Of a stretch of DNA of 64,000 nucleotides, positions 54,807-64,000 are shown in pieces; within the stretch, counting starts at the first letter, position 1, and every line of letters starts with the position of its first letter. The notes below the pieces were generated by a model. The model did not search any database, was not told the origin of the DNA, and saw only the letters and a program-made list of their open reading frames with translations. The position numbers were made by a program, and so were the translations under genes. The stretch comes from Platerodrilus igneus. Its lineage: Eukaryota; Arthropoda; Insecta; Coleoptera; Lycidae. The stretch lies in the NCBI GenBank assembly GCA_036346225.1, contig JARFIW010000108.1, positions 5,040,501 through 5,104,500 of the forward strand, in the 5' to 3' direction.

Positions 54807-54884
54807 GGATGACATAAATTTGTACCCTTCAATGGAACAATGGCGTATTTTGTATGAATAAAGTTTACCTAAGATTTATAGCAG
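54807..54884 (-). mobile_element. Right remainder of the split SINE
   Basis: 'tacccttcaatggaacaatg' and 'gtttacctaagattta' continue the SINE broken at 40998. The uninterrupted sequence is at 55663-55735 and 57290-57360. Confidence 0.65.
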
Positions 54885-55344
54885 AATACTCAAAATAGCA
54901 AATCGTTAGTACCTCGTTGGTACCCACCAAATCCAAAATCTTATCATTAGTGCCCAAAAATTACAAAAGTTATAAGCATTTTAACGGGCCATCCAACTTG
55001 ACTTCAAGTTAGATAGACCCACTTGAACGAAACAAAATTTTTAAAAACCGAAATGGCCAATCGTTAGTACCTCGTTGGTACCTACCAAATCATAAATCTT
55101 ATTGTTAGTACCCAAAAATTACAAAAGTTATAAGCATTTTAAATGGTCCATCCAACTTGACGCCAAATTAGATAGACCCACTTTAACGAATCGAATTTTT
55201 TAAAAACCGAAATGGCCAATCGATAGTACCTCGTTGGTACCCACCAAATCCAAAATCTTATTGTTAGTACCCAAAAATTACAAAAGTTATAAGCTTATTA
55301 ACGGGCCATCCAACTTGACGTCAAGTTAGATGGACCCACTTGAA
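54885..55344 (+). repeat. sat2, short array (about 3 units)
   Basis: Same ~158-bp unit as 38430-40683. It begins with 'aaaatagcaaatcgttagta' directly after the SINE piece and ends at the same 'cccacttgaac|ctccatttta' junction as at 40683 and 56983. Confidence 0.9.
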
Positions 55345-55735
55345 CCTCCATTTTACCTCTCGACCGAACGAGGGCGTATTCTTATGAAAAATACTCGCCT
55401 AACATATTTCAAGCGATCCGTATATAAAATAGAACCAGGAACCTTGGGATTAGTAGTTATACGTAAATAAGTCCGATCTACGAAACCGCCCCTATATTCT
55501 CGCCCAGTATTGAATTCTTCCACTGCTCTATCCAAAGGTACTGTTTTGACGTGAAAGCGAGTATTTTTTCACCTGGTAATTTTGAATTTTCTAGAGCCGT
55601 TGCTATTCCAACCAAGGTAGGGATCCTAAACGTGCGTGACAACACTCACAGATAGGAGACATATTTTACCCTTCACTGGAACAATGGCGTATTTTTATGA
55701 AAAAGTTTACCTAAGATTTATCAAGCAGAAACCAA
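55345..55735 (-). mobile_element. SINE composite between two sat2 arrays
   Basis: Minus-strand SINE head (55493-55345), tail of the next copy (55494-55663), then part of that copy's body (55663-55735), which breaks directly into sat2. Nearly identical to 40684-40998 plus 54807-54884, and so shows the empty site of the palindromic element (GGAGACATATTTTACCC at about 55661). Confidence 0.7.
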
Positions 55736-56983
55736 AATAGCAAATCGTTAGTACCTCGTTGGTACCCACCAAATCCAAAATCTTATCATTAGTGCCCAAA
55801 AATTACAAAAGTTATAAGCATTTTAAACGGGCCATCCAACTTGACGCCAAGTTAGATGAACCCACTTGAACAAATCGAAATATATAAAAACCGAAATGAT
55901 CAATCGTTAGTACCTCGTTGGTACCCACCAAATCCAAAATCTTATCGTTAGCACCCAAAAATTACAAAAGTTATAAGCATTTTAACGGGCCATCCAACTT
56001 GACGTCAAGTTAGATGGACCCACTTGAACAAAACAAAATTTTTAAAAACCGAAATGGCCAATCGTTAGTACCTCGTTGGTACCCACCAAATCCTAAATCT
56101 TATCGTTAGTACCCAAAAATTACAAAAGTTATAAGCATTTTAAATAGGCCATCCAACTTGACGCCAAATTAGATAGACCCACTCTAACAAATCGAATTTT
56201 TTAAAAACCTAAATGGCCAATCGTTAGTACCTCGTTGGTACCCACCAAATCCAAAATCTTATCGTTAGCACCCAAAAATTACAAAAGTTATAAGCATTTT
56301 AAATGGACCATCCAACTTGACGCTAAATTAGATAGACCCACTCTAACAAATCGATTTTTTTAAAAATCGAAGTGATCAATCGTTAGTACCTCGTTGGTAC
56401 TTACCAAATCCTAAATCTAATCGTTAGTACCCAAAAATTACAAAAGTTATAAGCATTTTAAATGGGCCATCCAACTTGACGCCAAATTAGATAGACCCAC
56501 TCTAACGAATCGAATTTTTTAAAAACCGAAATGGCCAATCGATAGTACCTCGTTGGTATTCGCCAAATCCAAAATCTTATCGTTAGTACCCAAAAATTAC
56601 AAAAGTTATAAGCATTTTAACGGGCCATCCAACTTGACTTCAAGTTAGATAGACCCACTTGAACGAAACAAAATTTTTAAAAACCGAAATGGCCAATCGT
56701 TAGTACCTCGTTGGTACCTACCAAATCATAAATCTTATTGTTAGTACCCAAAAATTACAAAAGTTATAAGCATTTTAAATGGGCCATCCAACTTGACACC
56801 AAATTAGATAGACCCACTCTAACGAATCGAATTTTTTAAAAACCGAAATGGCCAATCGATAGTACCTCGTTGGTATTCACCAAATCCAAAATCTTATCGT
56901 TAGTACCCAAAAATTACAAAAGTTATAAGCATTTTAACGGGCCATCCAACTTGACGTCAAGTTAGATGGACCCACTTGAACCT
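55736..56983 (+). repeat. sat2 array (about 8 units)
   Basis: Same unit as 38430-40683, in the same orientation. Several units match specific units of the large array ('aaaatatataaaaaccgaaatg' type at 55880 and 39105), suggesting block duplication. Confidence 0.92.
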
Positions 56984-58070
56984 CCATTTTACCTCTCGAC
57001 CGAACGAGGGCGTATTCTTATGAAAAATACTCGCCTAACATATTTCAAGCGGTCCGTGTATAAAATAGAACCAGGGACCTTGGGATTAGTAGTTATACGT
57101 AAATAAGTCCGATCTACGAAACCGCCCCTATATTCTCGCCCAGTATTGAATTCTTCCACTGCTCTATCCAAAGGTACTGTTTTGACGTGAAAGCGAGTAT
57201 TTTTTCACCTGGAAATTTTGAATTTTCTCGAGCGCTTGCTATTCCAAACAAGGTAGGGATCTTAAACGTGCGTGACAACACTCACCGATAGGAGACATAT
57301 TTTACCCTTCACTGGAACAATGGCGTATTTTTATGAAAAAGTTTACCTAAGATTTATCAAGCAGTCCGTGTAGAAAATCGAACGTGGTACCTTAGGATTA
57401 GTATTTATATGCAAACCCGTCTGATGTACGAAATCGTCCCTAATATTTTCGCCCAGCATTTAATTTTTCCAATTCTCTATCCAAAGGTACTACACTGGCA
57501 AGAGAGTGAGTATTTTTACCTGGAAATTTTGAATTTTCTCGAACCTTTGCTATTCCAAACAAAGTAAGGATCTTTGACGTGCGTGACGACACTCACAGAC
57601 GGGACACGTATTTTACCTTTCATCTGAACAAAGCGAATTTTTATGAAAAGTTTACCTAACATTTATCAAGCGGTTCGTGTCGGAAAACGAACCCGGAGTC
57701 TTGGTATTAGAAATCATACGCAAAACTGTTTGATCCACGAAACCGCCCTACGTTTAATTTTTCAATGCTCCATCCAAACATACTACATTGCAGAGAAAGC
57801 GAGTATTATTTACCTGGAAATTTTGAATTTTCTCGAACCCTTGTTATTCCAAGCAAAGTAGGAATCTTTAACGTGCATGATAACACCCGCACACGCGACC
57901 TATATTGTACCTCTCACCAGAACGAGGGCGTATTCTGATGAAAAATGCTCGCCTAACATATTTCAAGTGGTCCTTGTTGGAAATCAAACTCGAGACCTTG
58001 GGATTAGTAGTCATACATAAACTTATCTGATCCACGGATTCGCCATTTAGACTCTCGCCGCAGTCCAACT
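56984..58070 (-). mobile_element. Head-to-tail run of diverged tRNA-derived SINEs (about 4 copies)
   Basis: Repeats of the ~295-bp SINE body occur with heads at about 57045-57130, 57355-57440, 57670-57750 and 57965-58050. The B-box-like part is degenerate (for example GACTCCGGGTTCGTTTTCC near 57700). Each copy keeps 'aggtaaaa', 'ttttcataaaaatacgc' and 'aattcaaaatttccagg'-type landmarks. The first copy begins at the sat2 junction. Confidence 0.65.
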
Positions 58071-58559
58071 ATCAGTATCCTAGACATTCCAATCACTTTC
58101 TCGCACTCCGTCCAATATCTAGCTCTGCACTTATACAGTTAGAAACCTGTTTGAGATCTCACACCTACATTGAAAACTTCTCTCTAAGACCAAAATTATC
58201 TTATTCCAAATCCTCAACTTACTTCCAAGATTTATCCAACTAAATATGACCACCGGAAAGCTAATTATCTATCAAATCATCATTCCAATTTTTCCCTACG
58301 CCTCGACTGATAGCTCCTCCTCACAACCCCAACAGCCCGAATCCCTATTTACTATTATATACGATCATTCCTTTTATGTATCTCGAAAACCTACCGTATA
58401 ACTTTTAAACTTTTCTACAAATCCCACTGATAGAACTATAATTAGAAGCCGACCTGCAAAGGAAAAGCCTAAAAGCCGAGCATAAAAACTAAATCCCTCA
58501 GGACAAAGTATGGTTGTACGGTAGGTTTTTGAGATATATAAAAGGGGGCGGGAGAAATT
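58071..58559. other. Unassigned stretch with a 33-bp inverted repeat
   Basis: No gene seen. 'ctcgaaaacctaccgtataa' at about 58382 and its complement 'tgtacggtaggtttttgaga' at about 58513 form imperfect 33-bp arms separated by about 110 bp. It may be a small MITE or the end of the retrotransposon that follows. Confidence 0.4.
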
Positions 58560-59170
58560 AAAATTTTCTAATGAGGGTGAATGCTGTTATTTCTAGGAAT
58601 GCTCAGGAGTTGTCATGGATTAAGGGGGTGAATCCATCGGCGTAGGCAAAGGTGACTCTGTTGGATATGTTGAGTTCTAGGAGGTGGTTTCTTGCTATGT
58701 TCCAAAAGGTCAAGCAGAGACGGGATCCTTGGGTTAAGGGTTTAGTAGCTGCTGAGTATTTTGTTTTAAAAATGATGGTTTGTAGTGTGAGATAAGATTT
58801 GATAATGTTGAAAATGCTGGAGAGGGAATTACCTTGCAAGACTAGGACTAGAGTGTTTGACCCCTATAGTAGATCGAAAGCGGACAGTTATGCCAGGAAG
58901 ATTTGACAGAGGAGATAAGGCAGTTGATCATCAATTCAGCAGTGTGTCTATGTCTGAATCCGTGTGAGTATGGTAATAGTAAGGTATGCTTGTCTATGTA
59001 ATTGTTAATTTTTAGCAGTATTATATGTCCAAAAGGTTTGCCTAAAGATGGCACGTGAGTAATCGGTTTGTACGATCTAAGATCGTCAGCGGGCTTATTA
59101 GATTTTAAAATTAATGTAATTGTGCCGGATTTTAGGAAGTCGGAAAGGTTCCAGTTAAAAGACATTTTTT
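58560..59170 (-). pseudogene. Non-LTR retrotransposon reverse transcriptase fragment (R1/Jockey-type)
   Basis: Two pieces in order on the minus strand. 59165-58848 has WNLSDFLKSGTITLILK, LRSYKPITHVPSLGKPF and SHGFRHRHTAELMI, the finger-palm start (x-YRPI-SLLP, GFR-x-x-xST motifs, here altered). 58839-58603 has TQGSRLCLTFWNIARNHLL and FAYADG, the motif B and catalytic YADD region, with the second Asp replaced by Gly. The protein is broken between the pieces and truncated at both ends. It is clearly different from the RTE families here. The precise clade is uncertain. Confidence 0.75.
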
Positions 59171-59439
59171 AAACAGTGTATGTATAGAGGATCTTAGAAT
59201 CGACCAGAATTTTTGAAGGTTGGAATTTTTGATATGATTGGATGCAGTAGTTTTTTGGGTCGTGGATATCTATACCTAGGTCGGTATTTGGTTCTGTGTT
59301 GGGTGGGATTGTGCATCTATTGATATTTAATTGTTGCCGATAGATTGGGATATCTGAGGTGTACGATGGTATTGCAGAGTCAAGTATGGTGAAAAAGGGT
59401 ATATTCTATTGAGGGAATGTGATTGCTTTTTGGAGAAAC

Positions 59440-60040
59440 ACGAGTTTTTTGGAGAGGTGTTTTTATTAGTTTTCTGTACAATTTCATACGAACATGTTCA
59501 TCATATAGTTCAGTTGATTTAGATGAAAAAAATTCTGCCAAGTAATTCCTAAATGCTTGAGCGCCGAACACAAGAAAGCAGGGGTGAAGAATCACGATTA
59601 ATATGTGCTTGCTTAGATAACATATTACGAGATGGTGATAAAAGAGAAATAAACGGGGACGATCTATTCTTAAAATTATGAATATTCTCCTTTCTTGCGA
59701 TGAGCCAAAATATAGAAACGCTACTAAAATGTTGGGCACTATAGCTGAGAAGACAAAAACAGCATGTATAAGTTTGCGAATTTTCCTGACTCTGTCTGTG
59801 ACAACGGCAAGTAGTGAACAGAGTTTTTCAAAGTTGAGAATAATTAAAAACTACCTGAGGTAACTATCATACGTTTTTTCATAACAGCGTTTACTATAAT
59901 TATTTTTTAGGTCCACTATGACCCAAGAAAGTCTATAAGTAATGGCAGTGTTGTCTACAGAGAGTGAAATATCTTGAAATTTCAATTACCGTGAGCTGAT
60001 TGATGCGTTTGCTAAGAGAAAGAGTAGAAAGATTTATTTT
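59440..60040 (+). pseudogene. hAT transposase, C-terminal (dimerisation) part with an intron
   Basis: From about 59610, a broken frame reads LDNILRDGDK..NGDDLF, then KMLGTIAEKTKTACISLRI and FLTLSVTTASSEQSFSKL. That is the conserved hAT C-terminal dimerisation region of ZMYM1-like transposases. A 51-base intron fits well (donor GAG|GTAACT at 59859/59860, acceptor TTTTTTAG at 59910) and joins NYLR to STMTQESL. After stops come about 30 codons of poorer match (YRELIDAFAKRKSRK). The catalytic core and BED finger are absent. This is the remnant of a transposon or domesticated relative. Confidence 0.7.
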
Positions 60041-60059
60041 GTTTAAATTACTAGCCATC

Positions 60060-60590
60060 ATTAGGTCTTCAGTCCTGCAACTAGTTAGACGCGTACCCTC
60101 ATTATTTCCTTTTCTGTGTTAACCGACGCATTTCTCTGAAATTTGCACAGTCTGCATCTTTCACTATCTGCGTGCAATAGTTTGATCTAGGTCTACTTTT
60201 ACCTATTTTTTCCTATCTTTGCTTGTAATATATCCCGCACTATTCTCCAAAAATACCTTATAACGAATCCTGACCTTCTATTTTTCCTATTTTTTTGTTT
60301 TCCATATTATCTTTATTCCACTACTATTTCTATAACTTCCTCGTTATTAGCTTTGTCTGTCCATGCTATCACCCCCATACATCTGAAGCACAACATTTCA
60401 AAAGGGTTCTACCGTTTTCTGTCTGCTTCTCCTACTGCACCTATTTCATAGACATACTGTACTGTCCTCCACACATGTTTTTAACAATTTTCTTCTTGTT
60501 TCTATGTTTGTTGTCTTTGAACATAGCCGCTGCTCTTTTTTATTAGATGCAGTTTGGTTCCCCTTCTATTGTTAACAGATGTATACCCTA
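60060..60590 (-). pseudogene. RTE-2 LINE, C-terminal fragment
   Basis: Minus-strand match to 61080-61490 of the RTE-2 copy: the region of 'tcacaaaggcacctacatca'-type C-terminal coding ('gcacgcagatagtgaaagat', 'tcttcatttctttgagaaat'-like) and 'gaacatagccgctgctc'. Frames are broken throughout. It is a 5'-truncated second copy that lies just outside the SINE at 60600. Confidence 0.65.
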
Positions 60591-60599
60591 TTTCCCCGA

Positions 60600-60870
60600 T
60601 TTTGTAGTATGTGAAGGGGATCCCGACACGATTCGCTTGAAAAATATTAGACGAGCACTATTCACAAAAATACACTCTCGTTCGGATGAGAGGTAAAAAA
60701 AGAGGTCCCGTGTGTGAGTGTGGTCACACACGTTAAAAATCTCTACCTTACTTGGAACAGCAAAAGTTCGTCAAAATTCAAAATTTTTCAGGTAAAAAAA
60801 ACTCGTTTCCTGACCAATGTAGTACCTTCGGGTGGAGTATTCGACAATCACATGTAAAGTATGTGAAGGG
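60600..60870 (+). mobile_element. tRNA-derived SINE body (plus strand, head missing)
   Basis: Plus-strand SINE starting after the B box ('cgacacgattcgcttgaaaa') through 'ctctaccttacttggaacag' to 'catgtaaagtatgtgaaggg'. It stands antisense to the RTE-2 copy whose 3' UTR begins at 60871, the same arrangement as at 8557/8558. Confidence 0.65.
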
Positions 60871-63775
60871 GGTTAAGCAGTCTGCGGCTACCAAGGATCC
60901 TTAGACATTTGCCGAATTAATAGGTTTCCAGTAAATTCTTTCGCACAATTAACATTAGTTAAGAGTATTGCAAAATCAATACCTGTACTTGTTTATAATA
61001 ATCATCAAGTTTAAGTACAGTAACTCTTTTCCTTATTAGATTTTCCATCTGGGAATTGGTTGAACGCGTACCTCCATTGATTTCTATTATGAGCTAGCCT
61101 GCACATTTCCCTGAAATTTCCACATCCTACATATTCCACTATCTGTATGCAATAGTTTAAGCTAGGTCTACCTCTATTTCTCTTTTTTCCTATCTCTGCT
61201 TCTAATATATTCCGCACCACTCCCTCATGCCTTACTACGTGGCCTTTCATCCTATCTCTCCTATTTTTTATTGTTTTCCACATACTTCTTACTTCCCCTA
61301 CCATTTCAAGTACCACTTTGTTCTTATCTTTGTCTATCCATGATATGTTCATCATACGTCTGTAGCACCACATTTCAAAGGCCAGGTTTCACAGTCGTAC
61401 AGTGCTGTGCTACACACATATGTTTTCCTGTTTCTATGTCTGTTGTCTCTGAACACAGTAGCTGCTTTTTCTTGTTAAATGCAGCACGACCTTGTGCTAA
61501 TCTTTGTTTTATATCTTTTGTGCTTTTTCTATCTTGCATTATTTGGCTTCCTAGGTAGCAGAAATCTTTAATCTCTTGTAAGTTCTCAATACCTATTTGT
61601 ATTCTTGTTTTTGATTTATTTTCCCCACCTTTGCATACTAGAATTTTAGTTTTATTTTTGTTAATTTTCATACCGTATCTCTCTAGTAGAACTGTTTCCA
61701 TTTCATTAAGAGCAGCTTCTAACTCTTCCTTGCTGGATGCTAATACCGCTATATCATTTGCAAATCTAAACCTATCAATCTTTTGTCTCTGCATAATAAT
61801 TCCAAATGTCTTCTTACATTTGACAGTATTTATTGCCCTTCGGTGTACAAGTTAAAAATTAATGGGGATAAGGCACACCCCTGTCTCACCCCTATCTTAA
61901 TATTTACTTCTCTACGTTCTTGCTCTAATTCTATTACCGCTGTTTGCTCGTTGTTTAAGCTATGTAATATCCGTTTATCCTTAAAACTCATTCCAATGTT
62001 TTTGAGTAATTTGAATACTTTTTTCCATTTTACATTGTCGAAAGCTTTTTCTAGATCTACAAACCCTAAATACACGTTTTCTCCTTTTTCGTTTGTTTTC
62101 GCCATTATCGCCCTCAGAGCTAAATTAGCCTCCCATGGTCTCGTGTTTCGCTTAAACCCAAATTGGTCTTCTCCTAGTATTTCTTCAGCCCGTTTTTCCA
62201 TTCGTCTTTGTACAATTGTAGTTAATATTTTTGACACGTGTGCTGTCAAACTTATTGTTCGGAAATTTTCACATCTATCTGAGCCTCGCTTTTTTGGTAT
62301 AGTGACTATGATGTTACGTTTGAAATCTTTGGGTATCTTGCCTGTCTCATACATAGCTTACAAGTTGGAAAATACGTTCTGTTACTGCTTGTCCTGCGGC
62401 TAAGTTTCTGCTTGCACATTATCTGTACCCGGTGCCTTACCATTTTCAGACCATTTAATGCTAATTCAAACTCATCTCTAGGCTATTCAAAGTCATCCTT
62501 TTCAATGTCTGGTTCTTGTTCTAATGCTGTTAGTTCCTCTTCTGCATATAAATCCCTATATATTCTTGCCATCTATCCACTTTCTTTACATTTTCTATAA
62601 TGACGTTTCCTCCAGCGTCCCTTATATTTTTGCTAAACGGTTTTATATCCCAAAAATTATTCTAATTAGTTTGTATGCTTAGTCTGTCTTTCCTATTTCC
62701 CTTTTAGTTTATATTTCTTTGCACTTTTCCTTAATCCACTGTTTTTTAGTTTTCCTGCATTGGCGAATGATTTTCCATTTTATGGCTTTGTATCTTCGTT
62801 TTCCTGCTTTACCTGATCTATTTTTATATTTTCGCCTTTCTTCTATTAGACTCAGAATATCCTCGTTGTCTATGGTTTCTTATTTTAATTTTGTGCATAC
62901 CCTAGAACATCTCTGGCTGCCATGTCTAAGCTGGATTTAATTTTTTTCCATTCTGTTTCTACTTCCTTGGTATAAGAAATTTTTTCGATATCTTTTTAGC
63001 AATTAATTTGCCTTTTTTAAATCTTTCGTGGATATCTTTATCTTTTAGTTTCTCAAGGTCAACGTGCCTTTTTTCGTTCCTTCTTTTTTCAAATTTTTAA
63101 ATTTAAGAGCGACCTTCATAATTACGATGTTGTGGTCAGTGTCTTTTTCTGCTTCTGGGTAGCTTCTACAGTGTTTTACTTGATTCCTAAACCGTTGTCT
63201 AACAAAAATATAATCTATCTGATATCTTCCTATATGTCCTGGCATCTTCCACGTGTTTCGTTTTCTAGCATGATGTTGAAATAATGTGTTTGTGATGGTT
63301 AAATTGTTCTTGTCGCAAAATTCTACCAGTCTATTTCCCCTATCATTTTTCGTGCCTAAACCAAATAAACCTACTACCCACTCCACCCCTACTCCCACCT
63401 ACCACTGCATTAAATTACCCAGTAATTATTAAATTTTCAAGTTCTTTTCCGTATCTTAGTATGTCTTCGATATCTTTGTAGATCGCCTTTAACTCTTCCT
63501 CACTGTAGCTTGAACTGGCATGTATACTTGTGTTATTACTATACTTACCGGTTTAAATTTTAAATCCATGGGTACTCTTTCGTTCTTTTGTAAGTAGTTT
63601 TTTACACGTTGTCCGAATTTAAGTACGTTGTGAACTTAGGAAGTAAATGTGATGGTTTCCCATTGCCTTCCACGTTGCAGTAGTGTGTCTTAGAATGCCA
63701 TATCGACCTCCATGGTCTGTGCCACTCTGTGCCAAAAGAGCCGCAGCCCTCTTTCGGGGACCTGTCTTAGTCTAG
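60871..63775 (-). pseudogene. RTE-2 non-LTR retrotransposon, near full length
   Basis: Read on the minus strand: 5' UTR (63775-63600, with 'gtggaaggcaatgggaaacc', a block common in RTE 5' regions), endonuclease end (63398-63045: NRLVEFCDKNNLTITNTLF, YQIDYIFVRQRF, DTDHNIVIMKV), linker (about 63000-62400), reverse transcriptase (62354-61830: IIVTIPKKRGSDRCENFR, EILGEDQFGFKRN, GFVDLEKAFDNVKW, GVRQGCALSPLIFNLY; 61794-61375: FRFANDIAVLASS) and C terminus (61373-61011: KGHVVRHEGVVRN, GRPSLNYCIQIVEYVG). The catalytic F/YxDD box reads FAND, and at least three breaks divide the frame. 3' UTR to 60871. Confidence 0.88.
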
Positions 63776-64000
63776 TTCTTTACTAAAAAAAACCCTACTA
63801 CTTTGGTTGACCTGTAGTTTGATTCTTTAGATTACTGGAACTGAAATGTCATTCCAACCGTTGTAGTAATCTAGAACTTCTTCAAGATGCATGTCCATTC
63901 GGAACGGATTTTAAATTACTAGTCAAATGTAAATATATTACATTAGAATGTGTTGTCTTATTATATGATGTATTATAAGAATCATCAAAAGCAATACTAC
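63776..64000. other. Window end, nothing recognised
   Basis: AT-rich sequence after the RTE-2 5' end; no gene or repeat identified. Confidence 0.4.

Noticed and set aside
40691..57171. A 60-codon frame (MDRAVEEFNTGREYRG...) found three times
   Set aside because: It spans the SINE head and is repeated because the SINE-sat2 block is duplicated; no protein similarity.

Overview
This is an AT-rich eukaryotic window, almost certainly from an arthropod and probably an insect. The signs are RTE-type LINEs, a tRNA-derived SINE, Ty3/gypsy LTR elements, pogo- and hAT-type DNA transposons, a TATA/TCAGT core promoter and GTAAGT splice donors. I see no operons, rRNA, CRISPR or intact host gene. Nearly every base I can classify is mobile or satellite DNA, much of it nested. 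Most long open frames are broken by one-base homopolymer differences, which may be decay or uncorrected long-read error.

Layout. (1) 1-20.4 kb: a 3.1-kb repeat present twice (A, 1-3125; B, 9265-12375), three copies of one RTE family (RTE-1), a 3' fragment of a second RTE family (RTE-2), tRNA-derived SINEs, a ~145-bp tandem repeat (sat3) in mirrored blocks, and the 3' part of a pogo/jerky-type transposase. (2) 20,388-35,372: a 15-kb Foldback-like transposon. Its ~330-bp outer inverted repeats lead into tandem ~154-bp units (sat1), and a 9-10-bp target duplication flanks it. A 1.7-kb solo LTR, a small LTR fragment and a young 7.4-kb Ty3/gypsy-type element sit inside it, each at an (AT)n tract grown from the ATATAT core of the sat1 unit. 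(3) 35.4-38.4 kb: the only candidate host-like transcription unit (core promoter, small exons, tandem duplication), then nested MITEs with an exact 10-bp target duplication. (4) 38.4-58.1 kb: a ~158-bp satellite (sat2) interleaved with SINE pieces. A SINE here is split by a 13.8-kb quasi-palindromic element (40,999-54,806). (5) 58.1-64 kb: fragments of a non-LTR reverse transcriptase, a hAT transposase with an intron, and RTE-2.

The best candidate for an undescribed system is the 13.8-kb palindrome. Its two mirrored arms each carry the same unrecognised ~274-codon frame (with a shared in-frame TAA) and a C-terminal piece of a protein-primed type B DNA polymerase like those of Polintons and related viruses. 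The left boundary starts with AG and a 6-bp candidate target duplication is present, as in Polintons, but no other Polinton gene was recognised. The right arm is full of small deletions, so decay and assembly error must both be considered. The second notable system is the Foldback-like element, whose arms are a satellite and act as a repeated landing site for LTR retrotransposons.
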